From JAXHMM01 sp964528445 (GTDB taxonomy: Bacteria > Bacteroidota > Rhodothermia > Balneolales > Balneolaceae): a stretch of 64,000 nt of DNA. Below, piece after piece: positions 1 to 8,992 of this stretch (within the stretch, counting starts at the first letter, position 1; each line of letters begins with the position of its first letter). The DNA lies in NCBI GenBank assembly GCA_964528445.1, contig CAZGSL010000001.1, forward strand, positions 75,462 to 139,461. Direction: 5' to 3'. The notes beneath the pieces are model-generated. The model had not been told where the DNA came from. It saw nothing but the letters and a program-made list of their open reading frames with translations, and did no database searches. Made by a program: the position numbers and the translations under genes.

Positions 1-2
1 TG

Positions 3-545
3 GCCGAGCGGATGATCCCGGCCGCCAACCTATCCGAGCAGATCTCCACGGCCGGCATGGAGGCATCTGGAACCGGCAACATGAAGTTCGCCCTGAACGG
101 GGCGCTGACGGTGGGCACTTGGGACGGGGCCAACATCGAGATCGCCGAGCGCGTGGGGGAGGAGAACATCTTTATCTTCGGCCACAGCGTGGAGGAGGTG
201 GAGGAACTGCGGGGCGGTTCCTACCGCCCGGCGGAGAAGCTGGAGGAGCTGCCCCGCCTGCGCCGGGTGCTGGACCAGCTTCGGGAGGGATTCTTCTGCC
301 CGGAAGAGCCGGACCTGTTTCAGCCGGTGCTCAACAGCCTGCTCAGCCAGGGCGACTATTTCATGGTGCTGGCCGATTTTGAGTCGTACTGGCGGAAACA
401 GCTGGAGATAGAGGAGGCCTACCGGGACCGGCAGGACTGGAACCGCCGCGCGGTGAAGAACGTGGCCAGCATGGGCTACTTTTCGTCAGACCGCTCGATC
501 CGCGAATACGCCGAAAAGATCTGGCAGGTGCCGGTGGACGGATAG
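3..545 (+). CDS. glgP: Glycogen/starch phosphorylase, C-terminal part (5' end outside window)
   Basis: This is the C-terminal end of an alpha-glucan phosphorylase, which releases glucose-1-phosphate from glycogen or maltodextrin in the cytoplasm. The reading frame is open to the left edge, so the gene starts outside the window. The pyridoxal-phosphate attachment motif EASGTGNMK is visible; its lysine carries PLP. It is followed by the conserved ALNGALTVGTWDGAN stretch and the usual C-terminal helical region. It ends at a TAG one base before the convergent hydrolase gene. The family is secure; whether the preferred substrate is glycogen or maltodextrin cannot be told from this fragment. Confidence 0.93.
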   Translation, partial: AERMIPAANLSEQISTAGMEASGTGNMKFALNGALTVGTWDGANIEIAERVGEENIFIFGHSVEEVEELRGGSYRPAEKLEELPRLRRVLDQLREGFFCPEEPDLFQPVLNSLLSQGDYFMVLADFESYWRKQLEIEEAYRDRQDWNRRAVKNVASMGYFSSDRSIREYAEKIWQVPVDG

Positions 546-546
546 G

Positions 547-1215
547 TCAGAGCAGCTCCTCCATCAACTCGCGGGTCATCTTGATCTCATCCTCGTTGAC
601 CGTATGGCCCATGTTGGGGTAGATGATCTTGGTCACCTCTCCGCCCAGCTGCTTCATCACCTCCGCCGTGGTATCGACCCGCTCCTCGGGGATATGGGGG
701 TCGTTGCTGCTGCAGCCCAGGAAGACGGGCGTTCCCTCCAGGTCGCCCGAATAGTTTTCTGAGTCTACCGAGGGACCTATAAGTCCCCCGCTGTATCCGA
801 CGATTGCCCCGAAACGGCGGGGATGGCGCGCGGCGTACTCGGTGGCCAGGCAGGCGCCCTGCGAGAAGCCCAGCAGGACCGTCTTCTCCGCCGGAATGCC
901 CTCCTCTTTCAGCCGGCCCAGCAAGTCGTGTATCTTCTGGAGACCGCTGTCGAGTCCCGGCTGGTTCTTCTCTTTCTCTTCCAGGAAGGAGTAGGGGTAC
1001 CAGGTATGGCCGGAAGCCTGCGGGGCCAGGTAGCGAAACTGTGGCATGTCGAATTCGCGGGCCAGTCCCATCATCCCGGCCGCGGTGGCGCCCCGGCCGT
1101 GGACCAGGATCATGGCGGCTTCGGCCTCCTCCGGCGGAGCGCCTGCCTTCTCAACGGCGCCGTTCTGATGGGGTCCCGAAAAGGGGTTGTCGTAATCGGC
1201 TCGAAACAGGGTCAT
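547..1215 (-). CDS. Alpha/beta hydrolase, phospholipase/carboxylesterase family (MhqD-like)
   Basis: A 222-residue cytoplasmic serine hydrolase of the Abhydrolase_2 type. The nucleophile elbow GFSQG places the catalytic serine near residue 118; an aspartate in SSNDPH and the histidine of NMGHT near residue 204 complete the expected triad, and the oxyanion region VHGRGA lies near residue 38. Its ATG overlaps the stop of the upstream dioxygenase gene by 4 bases, so the two are probably translationally coupled. In Bacillus the same pair (MhqO/MhqD) answers quinone and electrophile stress; the substrate here is inferred from that pairing only. Confidence 0.85.
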   Translation of the reverse strand: MTLFRADYDNPFSGPHQNGAVEKAGAPPEEAEAAMILVHGRGATAAGMMGLAREFDMPQFRYLAPQASGHTWYPYSFLEEKEKNQPGLDSGLQKIHDLLGRLKEEGIPAEKTVLLGFSQGACLATEYAARHPRRFGAIVGYSGGLIGPSVDSENYSGDLEGTPVFLGCSSNDPHIPEERVDTTAEVMKQLGGEVTKIIYPNMGHTVNEDEIKMTRELMEELL

Positions 1216-2132
1216 GGCAGCTCCTCCAGGGATTTTTCAATGCGCGTTCTCTCCTCCTCCAGCCACGGCGGCAGCCGGAGGCCGTTTCCCAGCTCCGCCG
1301 CCTCTTCGTCAACCGTAAAACCGGGACCGTCGGTGGCGATTTCAAAAAGCACACCGCCCGGTTCGTGGAAATAGACCGAGCGGAAGTAGCGGCGATCCTT
1401 GCGGTCGGTAAGGTGATAGCCCAGATCGGCCAGCCGGCGAACCAGCTTGTCCTGCTCCTCTTCGTCTTCCGCCCGGAAGGCGACGTGGTGCACGGTTCCC
1501 CGGCCGGGCCTGCCCTCGAGGGGCGCCTGATCGATAATTTCAACGGCCGCACCTGCGCCGCTCCTCGCGGTATAGAGCGTCCGCTCCTCCTCCCGGCCGG
1601 ATTTTTCGAAACCCAGCAGGTCGGTGAGCAGGCGGGCGGTGGGGGCGGCCGATTCCTCCGCGAGGGTGACCCCGCGGATGTAGCGGATGGCGTGTTCGGC
1701 GGGGATGCGGCGTGTTTCCCAGCCTTTCGTCTCCCCCGCCGGGGGATCGGCCACCAGTTCCAGGTGAAGTCCGTCGGGATCCTGTAGCCCGAGCACCTGC
1801 CGCCCGAAACGTTCGAAGGGTTCCATGTAATCGACGTCGTTCTCCGCCAGGTACTCCGCCCAGAAGTCCAGGGAGCCTTCGGGTACGGCAAGGGCGACCG
1901 CCACGGCCTGCCCGCAGTCCGGCTCCCCCCGCTCCAGGCGGGACCAGGGGAAAAAGGTAATCACGCTGCCCGGCCGCCCCGTTTCGTCCCCGTAATAGAG
2001 ATGATAGATGGAGGGATCGTCGTAGTTGACCGTTTTTTTGACCAGTCTCATGCCCAGCAGGTGGCTGTAGAAACGGTAGTTCTCCTGCGGATCTCCCGCG
2101 ACGGCCGTTATGTGATGTATGCCCCTGCTCAA
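1212..2132 (-). CDS. Ring-cleaving dioxygenase, VOC/glyoxalase superfamily (MhqO-like)
   Basis: A 306-residue protein with two vicinal-oxygen-chelate modules. Each begins with a metal-ligand histidine motif (GIHHITA near residue 5; TVHHVAF in the second half), and a conserved glutamate sits in GVLFEIATD near the C-terminus, as expected for an Fe/Mn extradiol-type site. The family includes hydroquinone-specific dioxygenases such as MhqO. It is the middle gene of a minus-strand operon: an SDR ends 5 bp upstream and the hydrolase overlaps the 3' end. A role in detoxifying quinones or catechols is inferred; a glyoxalase-like activity is a less likely alternative. Confidence 0.85.
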   Translation of the reverse strand: MSRGIHHITAVAGDPQENYRFYSHLLGMRLVKKTVNYDDPSIYHLYYGDETGRPGSVITFFPWSRLERGEPDCGQAVAVALAVPEGSLDFWAEYLAENDVDYMEPFERFGRQVLGLQDPDGLHLELVADPPAGETKGWETRRIPAEHAIRYIRGVTLAEESAAPTARLLTDLLGFEKSGREEERTLYTARSGAGAAVEIIDQAPLEGRPGRGTVHHVAFRAEDEEEQDKLVRRLADLGYHLTDRKDRRYFRSVYFHEPGGVLFEIATDGPGFTVDEEAAELGNGLRLPPWLEEERTRIEKSLEELP

Positions 2133-2137
2133 ACCGT

Positions 2138-2857
2138 TTATGATTGTCCGTAAACAGGAACGACGCCCCCGCGGGTGACCCGGTTGTGCGGCGAGACGAG
2201 GTAACGAATCTGCGAGGCGATCTCCTCCGGTTTGGGCCAGCGCCCGTGATCGGCGTCCGGCATGGCCTGGCGGTTCGCTTCGGTATCAATGATGGAGGGA
2301 GCCACGGCATTTACCAGGATCTCCTCCTCCGCCAGTTCCTCGCCCAGCGCGCCGGTGAGCGCGGCCACCCCCGCCTTCGCCGCTGTATAGGCCGACATTC
2401 CCGCTCCCTGGCGGGGTTCCAGGGCGGGACGGGAGGCGACATTGACCAGGCGACCCCCCTTTCCGGCCTGTCGGATATGCCGCACGGCGGCGCGGCAGCA
2501 GTTGTAGCAGGTGAGGGTGTTCATGGTCCACTGCCGGGTGAACTCCCCGGCCGGGGTGTCGGAGATCTTTCCCATGCCGAATCCTCCCGCGATGTGCACC
2601 GATCCCCATAGCGGCCCCATCTCGTCGACCGCCCGGGAGTAGAAGTGGCCGGCCTGTTTCTCCTCGGCCAGATCGATATCGGCCCGGATAAAAAGCCGTT
2701 CGCCCGACTCGAAAGGGGCCTCTTCCATCTCTTCCTGGCTGTAGCAGGGTACGCTGCACCGCGCGCCCTCATCCAGAAGCATCCGGGTCACCGCGGTGCC
2801 GAGGCTGCCCGCTCCCCCCGTAACGATAATGTGAAGACCGTCAAGATCCGGTTCCAT
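2138..2857 (-). CDS. SDR family NAD(P)-dependent oxidoreductase
   Basis: A short-chain dehydrogenase/reductase of 239 residues. The cofactor-binding motif TGGAGSLG is at residues 13-20, and the catalytic Tyr-x3-Lys is SAYTAAK with Tyr157 and Lys161. I start it at the ATG at 2857, because an AGAGGA ribosome-binding site lies just upstream; a longer reading frame to 2905 would add a poorly conserved leader. It is the first gene of the operon with the ring-cleaving dioxygenase and carboxylesterase, so it may reduce a quinone, ketone or aldehyde in the same pathway. The substrate is unknown. Confidence 0.85.
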   Translation of the reverse strand: MEPDLDGLHIIVTGGAGSLGTAVTRMLLDEGARCSVPCYSQEEMEEAPFESGERLFIRADIDLAEEKQAGHFYSRAVDEMGPLWGSVHIAGGFGMGKISDTPAGEFTRQWTMNTLTCYNCCRAAVRHIRQAGKGGRLVNVASRPALEPRQGAGMSAYTAAKAGVAALTGALGEELAEEEILVNAVAPSIIDTEANRQAMPDADHGRWPKPEEIASQIRYLVSPHNRVTRGGVVPVYGQS

Positions 2858-3002
2858 AAATCCTCTATTTTCGTTTGAATGGATCTGTAAATGTACAATA
2901 CCCAAACGATTCCCTCCGTTCCACGGCGTCGGATAAATGCTTTTTTTATGGTTGCCCCGCGAGTGTTAATTTAGGCTGTCGAATGCGGAAACCCCTCGTA
3001 TC

Positions 3003-4235
3003 ATGAATATCTTTTCCATCGTCATTCTGGCCGCCCTCGCGGTCGATTTCCTGCTGAACCTGGCGGCCGACCTGCTGAACCTCCGGGCGCTCGGGGAGGA
3101 GCTTCCGGAGGAGTTCGAGGACGTGTACGACCGCGAGACCTACGCCCGCTCCCAGGAGTACACCCGGGCGAGGACCCGTTTCGGGCTGCTCACCTCCGCC
3201 TTCAACCTGGCCCTGCTGCTGGCGTTCTGGTTTCTGGGGGGATTCAACTGGCTGGACGGGGTGGTGAGGAGCTGGGAATGGGGCGTCGTCGGCACGGGTC
3301 TGGCCTATATCGGGATCCTGGTGTTTTTCAAAAGTGTGCTCTCCCTCCCCTTTCGCGTCTATTCCACTTTCGTGATCGAGGAGCGTTTCGGATTCAATAA
3401 GACGACCCCGAAAACCTTCGTCCTGGACATGCTGAAGGGACTGGGGCTGGCCGTGGCGCTCGGGGGACCGCTGCTGGCGGGAATTATCGCCTTCTTTACT
3501 TGGGGCGGGCCCTACGCATGGCTGTACGCGTGGGGCGCGGTTACGCTGTTTACGCTCTTCGTGCAGTTTATCGCGCCACGCTGGATCATGCCGCTGTTTA
3601 ACGAATTCGAACCGCTGGAGGAGGGAGAGCTGCGCAGCATGATAAGGGAATACGCCGAGAGGGTGCGCTTCTCCCTGGAGGGGGTTTACGTGATGGACGG
3701 CTCCCGGCGATCCAGCAAGTCCAATGCCTTCTTTACCGGTTTCGGAAAGAACAAAAGGATCGCGCTGTACGACACTCTTATCGAGAAACACAGCGAGGAG
3801 GAGCTGGTGGCGGTGCTGGCCCACGAGATTGGCCACTACAAGAAGAAGCACATTCTGAAAAACATTCTGGCGAGCGTGGCGCAGGCGGGCGTGATGTTCT
3901 GGCTGCTCTCGGTTTTCCTGGAATCGCCGGGCCTCTACGAAGCCTTTTACATGGATCAGATGTCGGTCTACGCCGGACTGGTGTTTTTCGGGCTGCTCTA
4001 CGCTCCGCTGGACATGCTGCTCTCCATCCTGATGCAGATGATCTCCCGCCGCTACGAGTACGAGGCGGACTCCTTCGCGGCGGAGACCTACCGGCCGGGC
4101 CCCATGGTTCGGGCCCTGAAGAAGCTGTCGGCCGACAACCTCTCCAACCTGACCCCGCATCCCTTTTACGTCTTTTTGAACTATTCGCACCCGCCGGTGC
4201 TGGAGCGAATACGCGCGCTGCGCTCGGCCGGCTGA
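3003..4235 (+). CDS. M48 family zinc metallopeptidase (Ste24/CAAX prenyl protease 1-like)
   Basis: An integral-membrane zinc protease of 410 residues. The metal motif HEIGH is at about residues 274-278 (VLAHEIGHYKKKH), and a downstream YEYEADSFA segment supplies the third ligand glutamate. Several hydrophobic helices surround the site, starting with an N-terminal membrane anchor, as in Ste24/CPBP1 enzymes. Bacteria generally lack prenylated CAAX proteins, so a role in membrane-protein quality control is more likely; that is inference. It is transcribed divergently from the SDR operon and followed by a possible terminator. Confidence 0.88.
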   Translation: MNIFSIVILAALAVDFLLNLAADLLNLRALGEELPEEFEDVYDRETYARSQEYTRARTRFGLLTSAFNLALLLAFWFLGGFNWLDGVVRSWEWGVVGTGLAYIGILVFFKSVLSLPFRVYSTFVIEERFGFNKTTPKTFVLDMLKGLGLAVALGGPLLAGIIAFFTWGGPYAWLYAWGAVTLFTLFVQFIAPRWIMPLFNEFEPLEEGELRSMIREYAERVRFSLEGVYVMDGSRRSSKSNAFFTGFGKNKRIALYDTLIEKHSEEELVAVLAHEIGHYKKKHILKNILASVAQAGVMFWLLSVFLESPGLYEAFYMDQMSVYAGLVFFGLLYAPLDMLLSILMQMISRRYEYEADSFAAETYRPGPMVRALKKLSADNLSNLTPHPFYVFLNYSHPPVLERIRALRSAG

Positions 4236-4264
4236 GGCGGTACTCCGCCGCGCCGTTCTTTTTT
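4236..4264 (+). terminator. Possible rho-independent terminator after the M48 protease
   Basis: A short 5-bp stem (GGCGG/CCGCC, 4-base loop) is followed, after nine bases, by six Ts. The stem is short and the T-run is not directly adjacent, so this is only a candidate. Confidence 0.3.
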
Positions 4265-4284
4265 CACCTCAAAAGCAGACTCTT

Positions 4285-5415
4285 ATGCAAATTGAAACAA
4301 GGGCCATTCACGCGGGAAATAGAGAGACGAAACCCGGAGACGACATCGTTCCCCCTCTTCACCGGAGCACGATTTACGAGCTGGACCCGCAGGGATATTC
4401 CGAGGGTGATCCCAACTACACCCGGTACGGCAACCCCAATCGCGATCAGCTGGAGCGGGTGCTGGCCGATCTGGAGGGCGGCGGTGAATGCGCTGCCTTC
4501 TCTTCGGGCGTGGCGGCGGCCACCGCCGTCTTCCAGTCCCTCGATCCCGGCGATCACGTTCTGATGCCCGATGACGTCTATTCGGGCAACCGTCGCCTGG
4601 TCAAAGAGTTGATGGCCAGGTGGGGCATGGAAGCCGATTTTATCCCGATGTCGGGTACCGGCCGCGTCGAGGAGGCGATCACCCCGAAAACCCGCCTCAT
4701 CTGGGTGGAGACCCCCTCCAATCCCATGCTGAACATTACCGATATCCGGGGCGTATGCGATATTGCCGCTGGCCGGGATATCGCCGTCCTGGTGGACAAT
4801 ACGTTCCTGACGCCCGTCAACCAGCTCCCCCTGGAACTGGGGGCCGACCTGGCGCTGCACTCCACCACCAAGTTTCTCGGGGGACACAGCGACCTGCAGG
4901 GAGGGGCGGTAGTCGCCCGTACCGGCAGCGAACAGGGGGAAAAGCTCATGGAACGTGTCCGCGACATCCAGGCCACGGCGGGGGCGGTGCCCTCTCCGGC
5001 CGACTGCTGGCTGCTGCGGCGCAGCATACAGACCCTTCCCTGGCGGATGCGCGCCCACAACGAGAACGGCCGGACCCTGGCGCAATACCTTCATGATCAT
5101 CCGAACGTACGGGAAGTCTACTACCCCGGGCTTTCCACCCATTCCGGCCACGATCTCGCCCGCCGGCAGATGTCCGGTTACGGGGGGATGATCTCCTTCC
5201 TGGTGGAGGGGAGCGCGGACGAAGCTATCGAGACGGTGGCCGGATCGCGGCTGATCCGGCGGGCTACCAGCCTGGGGGGCGTCGAGAGTACCTGGGAGCA
5301 TCGCCGGAGCAGCGAGGGAGAGGATTCCACCACCCCGGAAAATCTTATCCGGATCAGCGTGGGACTGGAGCACGGGGACGATTTGAAAGCGGATCTGGAA
5401 CGGGCCCTCGGCTGA
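4285..5415 (+). CDS. Trans-sulfuration PLP enzyme (cystathionine gamma-synthase/gamma-lyase family)
   Basis: A 376-residue PLP-dependent enzyme of the Cys/Met metabolism family. The PLP lysine lies in LHSTTKFLGGHSD at about residue 196; the N-terminal TRAIHAG and the FSSGVAAATA phosphate-binding region are typical. Such enzymes make or cleave cystathionine, or use O-acylhomoserine with sulfide. Sequence alone does not separate gamma-synthase (metB) from gamma-lyase or beta-lyase, so no symbol is assigned. It follows the M48 gene by about 50 bp with no visible SAM riboswitch. Confidence 0.88.
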   Translation: MQIETRAIHAGNRETKPGDDIVPPLHRSTIYELDPQGYSEGDPNYTRYGNPNRDQLERVLADLEGGGECAAFSSGVAAATAVFQSLDPGDHVLMPDDVYSGNRRLVKELMARWGMEADFIPMSGTGRVEEAITPKTRLIWVETPSNPMLNITDIRGVCDIAAGRDIAVLVDNTFLTPVNQLPLELGADLALHSTTKFLGGHSDLQGGAVVARTGSEQGEKLMERVRDIQATAGAVPSPADCWLLRRSIQTLPWRMRAHNENGRTLAQYLHDHPNVREVYYPGLSTHSGHDLARRQMSGYGGMISFLVEGSADEAIETVAGSRLIRRATSLGGVESTWEHRRSSEGEDSTTPENLIRISVGLEHGDDLKADLERALG

Positions 5416-5569
5416 GGTTTGTCCCCCTTTCCCGGCCGTCGGGACCGCAGGGGCTATTTTGATCTCATTTCATTTATTTAGATCTTTGAAGCCTGTAAAA
5501 GCCGATTTTTTTGGATGCAAATTCGTACCTTTTGTATCCGTAACACTAATTTTTTAAGCGGACAGAGCG

Positions 5570-7372
5570 ATGGCCAGAGTAGAAGTGGAAATGCCCCAGA
5601 TGGGGGAGTCAGTCATGGAGGGAACCGTCATCGAGTGGACCAAGCAGGTCGGTGACGAGGTGGAAGAGGACGAAACCCTCCTGGAGATCGCCACCGACAA
5701 GGTAGATACCGAAGTCCCCTCCCCGCAGTCGGGCACGCTGATTGAGATCCTGGCCGAGGAGGGCGACACCATCGAGGTGGGACAGGTCATCGCCGTTATC
5801 GAGACGGATCAGGACGCCGCCGCCGATGCCGCGGCGGAACCACAGGAGACGCCGGAAGAGGAGCCCGAAGAGGCTCCCGAGCCTGCCTCTGCCGAAGAGT
5901 CTGAGAAAGAGGAGGAGACGGAGAAAGAGAAGGAGCCTGCGCCTGCCGCTGCGGACGGCGAGGGGGAGCGCGTCGAGGTTAAGATGCCGAAGATGGGCGA
6001 GTCGGTGATGGAGGGGACGGTCATCGGCTGGAGCAAGCAGGTAGGCGACGAGGTGGAAGAGGATGAAACCCTCCTGGAGATCTCCACCGACAAGGTAGAT
6101 ACCGAAGTGCCCTCCCCGCAGTCCGGCACGCTGGTTGAAATTCTCGTGGAGGAGGGGGATACCATCGAGGTGGGCCAGACCATCGCGGTCATTGCCACCG
6201 GAAAGGCGGCATCCGCGGGAGCGGAGAAATCCAAGCCGGATGCCGGAGACGGCGCCGCCCAGGCGCAGGAGAAGTCCGATACCGGGACGCCCCCGCGAAC
6301 CGGGGAAACCGAAACGACCACGGCGGCCCCTCCCGCCGGGGGGAACGGCGCGCCGTCCTCGGGAGGTACGGAGCCGCAGCGTATCGGAAGCGACGGCCGG
6401 TTCTACTCGCCGCTGGTACGATCCATCGCCCGTGAAGAAAATATCTCCCAGGAGGAGCTGGAGCGTATCGAGGGTTCCGGCAAGGGCGGCCGGGTCGCAA
6501 AACAGGATGTGATGCGGTACCTGGAAGAGCGCGAGGCCGGCCGGATAGAGGCTCCCTCGGAACAGCCCGCCGCAAAACAGGCGCAGGCGGAACAGGCGGC
6601 CAAAGGTTCCATCTCCGCCGGGGAGCTCAGCGTCGAGCGCCCCACCGAGAATGTGGAAGTGATCAAGATGGACCGTATGCGGAAGATGATCGCCGAGCAT
6701 ATGGTCCGCTCCAAGCAGACCTCCGCCCACGTCACTACCTTCTCCGAAGTGGATGTGACGAAGATGGTGCGCTGGCGGGAAGCCAACAAGGAGACCTTTG
6801 CCGAAAGGACCGGCGTCAAGCTGACCTATACGCCTCTTTTCATTGAAAAAATTATACAGGCTATCCGTGAGTTCCCGCTCATCAACTCCTCGGTGGATAC
6901 CGAAAACGAGGAGATCATCGTGAAGCGGGACATCAACTTCGGGTTGGCGGTCGCCCTCGGATCGGGCGGCGAAGGAGGCCTGATCGTGCCGGTGATCAAG
7001 AAGGCCCAGGAGAAGAACCTGGTAGGCCTGGCCGAGGAGGTGAGCCTCCTTGCGCAGAAGGCGCGAAGCAAGAACCTGAATCCCGACGACCTGGTGGGAG
7101 GCACCATTACCCTTACCAATTACGGGAGCGTGGGCAACCTGATGGGAACGCCCATCATCAACCAGCCCCAGGTCGCCATCATGGGTACGGGCGTTATCGA
7201 AAAACGGCCCGTTGTGATGGAAACCGACGCGGGCGATGTCATCGCCATCCGGCACATGATGTACCTCTCCATGAGCTACGACCACCGGATTATCGACGGC
7301 GCGCACGGCGGCGCCTTTCTCAACCGTGTTAAGGAGCTGCTCGAGGGATTCGACCCGGACCGCGCGGTATGA
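5570..7372 (+). CDS. 2-oxo acid dehydrogenase E2 (dihydrolipoamide acyltransferase) with two lipoyl domains
   Basis: A 600-residue E2 core subunit. Order of domains: lipoyl domain 1 (about 3-80, lipoyl-lysine K44 in TDKVD), an acidic Pro/Glu-rich linker, lipoyl domain 2 (about 134-210, K175), a second Pro/Ala/Gly linker, the E1/E3-binding domain (about 279-318), and the catalytic acyltransferase domain with the His-x3-Asp motif SYDHRIIDG (H572, D576). No E1 or E3 gene lies beside it. The substrate could be branched-chain oxoacids, 2-oxoglutarate or pyruvate. The two lipoyl domains are nearly identical at DNA level, pointing to recent duplication or gene conversion. Confidence 0.92.
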   Translation: MARVEVEMPQMGESVMEGTVIEWTKQVGDEVEEDETLLEIATDKVDTEVPSPQSGTLIEILAEEGDTIEVGQVIAVIETDQDAAADAAAEPQETPEEEPEEAPEPASAEESEKEEETEKEKEPAPAAADGEGERVEVKMPKMGESVMEGTVIGWSKQVGDEVEEDETLLEISTDKVDTEVPSPQSGTLVEILVEEGDTIEVGQTIAVIATGKAASAGAEKSKPDAGDGAAQAQEKSDTGTPPRTGETETTTAAPPAGGNGAPSSGGTEPQRIGSDGRFYSPLVRSIAREENISQEELERIEGSGKGGRVAKQDVMRYLEEREAGRIEAPSEQPAAKQAQAEQAAKGSISAGELSVERPTENVEVIKMDRMRKMIAEHMVRSKQTSAHVTTFSEVDVTKMVRWREANKETFAERTGVKLTYTPLFIEKIIQAIREFPLINSSVDTENEEIIVKRDINFGLAVALGSGGEGGLIVPVIKKAQEKNLVGLAEEVSLLAQKARSKNLNPDDLVGGTITLTNYGSVGNLMGTPIINQPQVAIMGTGVIEKRPVVMETDAGDVIAIRHMMYLSMSYDHRIIDGAHGGAFLNRVKELLEGFDPDRAV

Positions 7373-7486
7373 CCGTGCCGGCGGTTCCGGAGAGAGTCGC
7401 CTGATCGATATGCGCGCGTTCCACCAAATTTTCCTTCTTACCGTGAGACGGCATGATCCTTTGTGCCGCTTTTTTTATGCCACGTC

Positions 7487-8341
7487 ATGGAACTTCACCA
7501 AACCATAGAAGAGATTCGAGAGCAGGTTTCCCGGTACCGGGACAAGGGGCTCCGGGTGGGATTCGTCCCCACCATGGGGGCCCTGCACGAGGGACACCTC
7601 TCCCTGTTCCGCCTGGCGGCGGAGAAGACCGACCGTGTGGTTGCCTCGGTCTATGTAAACCCGGAGCAGTTTGCCCCCGGCGAGGATTACGAGACCTACC
7701 CGAGGGACCTGGAAGGGGATATGGAGAAGGCCGCCGAGAACGGCGTGGATACCGTTTTCGCGCCGGACGACGAAGTGATGTACGGCGATCGGAATTACCT
7801 CAGCATCGAGATCGAGGAGCTGAACCGCTACATGGACGGCGGCTCCCGTCCCGGCTTTTTCGAAGGCATCCTGCTGGTGGTCAACAAGCTGTTCAATATC
7901 GTGCAGCCTGACCTGGCGGTGTTCGGGCAGAAGGACCTCCAGCAGTTCCGGATACTCCAGCAGATGGTCCGCGAGTTCAACCATCCGGTGGAGCTGGTCA
8001 TGGGGCCCATCATCCGGGCCGGCGACGGACTGGCGCTCAGCAGCCGGAATGCCTACCTGGACGACCGCCAGCGGGCGCTCGCCCCCTCCCTGTACCGCTC
8101 CCTGACGTATATCGCCGGACAGATAAGGGATGGCGTGAGGAAACCCCGCCTGCTGATCGAGCACCAGAAATCGGAACTGGAGGCGAAAGGGTTTGAAATT
8201 GATTATCTTAACCTGTTTGATTTTGCGAAGATGCGACCCGTGGAGGAGGCGGAAAGAGGCCAGAAATACATCCTGGCCGGCGCCGTTTACCTGGGGGAGA
8301 CCCGTTTGATCGACAACATGATTCTGGAAATTGATTCCTGA
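7487..8341 (+). CDS. panC: Pantothenate synthetase
   Basis: PanC condenses pantoate with beta-alanine using ATP, the last step of pantothenate synthesis. The HIGH-like nucleotide motif appears as PTMGALHEGHLSL, followed by VNPEQFAPGEDYETYPR and the ALSSRN segment that serves as the second ATP-binding motif. I choose the ATG at 7487 (284 residues), which matches the usual length; an upstream ATG at 7463 would add eight unconserved residues. panD follows after 6 bp, so beta-alanine supply and its use are co-transcribed. Confidence 0.93.
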   Translation: MELHQTIEEIREQVSRYRDKGLRVGFVPTMGALHEGHLSLFRLAAEKTDRVVASVYVNPEQFAPGEDYETYPRDLEGDMEKAAENGVDTVFAPDDEVMYGDRNYLSIEIEELNRYMDGGSRPGFFEGILLVVNKLFNIVQPDLAVFGQKDLQQFRILQQMVREFNHPVELVMGPIIRAGDGLALSSRNAYLDDRQRALAPSLYRSLTYIAGQIRDGVRKPRLLIEHQKSELEAKGFEIDYLNLFDFAKMRPVEEAERGQKYILAGAVYLGETRLIDNMILEIDS

Positions 8342-8347
8342 TGCCGT

Positions 8348-8782
8348 ATGAAACTTTCCATGTTTAAATCCAAGCTGCACCAGCTCAGGGTGACCGAGGC
8401 CAATCTCCACTACGAGGGAAGCATCACCCTCGACAGCGAGTTGCTGGAGGAGGCCGGAATTCTCCCCTACGAAAAGGTGCAGGTGCTGAACATCACCAAC
8501 GGTTCCCGACTGGAGACCTACACCATTCCGGGCGAAGCCGGCTCCCGGGTCTGCTGCCTGAACGGTGCGGCGGCGCGCCTGACCCAGGTGGGAGACCGCA
8601 TTATCGTGATCGCCTACGCGGAGATGACGCCGGAGGAAGCGCGGCAGCACAAGCCGCGGGTCGTGGTGGTCGACGAGAACAACGATCCGAAGCGGGTGGT
8701 TGACGAGAGCGAATACGCCACGAAATACGATCTGGAGACCGGCCTGGTGGATAATTCGATGCTGGGAGAAACCGATGTTTAA
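8348..8782 (+). CDS. panD: Aspartate 1-decarboxylase (pyruvoyl enzyme)
   Basis: PanD makes beta-alanine from aspartate. The self-processing site is visible as YEGSIT: cleavage between Gly24 and Ser25 creates the pyruvoyl group. The protein is 144 residues, somewhat longer than the usual 126 or so, with an acidic C-terminal tail after the conserved ARQHKPRVVVVDENN stretch. It lies 6 bp after panC in the same operon. It appears complete and able to self-cleave. Confidence 0.94.
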   Translation: MKLSMFKSKLHQLRVTEANLHYEGSITLDSELLEEAGILPYEKVQVLNITNGSRLETYTIPGEAGSRVCCLNGAAARLTQVGDRIIVIAYAEMTPEEARQHKPRVVVVDENNDPKRVVDESEYATKYDLETGLVDNSMLGETDV

Positions 8783-8992
8783 GAGCAGGTAATTTCTGTA
8801 ATTATTTGTTAGGCTGGCATCTCGCTACGCAAAATGTTACAGCAATTGTAAAACTTTATAAGACAGCGTATCGTCGCGAAACAGAGAGCTTTACCTTACG
8901 TTTAGTTGCTACCCGGTACTGTTACGGAGACAATATAAAATTATCTTGATAGTTAAGCTTATAGTTTAACGTCTCAAAAAAGTTCTGTCGTT

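Noticed and set aside
2946..4190. Minus-strand open frame of 414 codons opposite the M48 protease
   Set aside because: Antisense shadow; the plus strand has the HEIGH motif and membrane helices.
5609..7306. Long minus-strand open frame (565 codons) opposite the E2 gene
   Set aside because: It is the antisense shadow of a GC-rich gene with clear lipoyl and catalytic motifs; the translation has no recognisable family.
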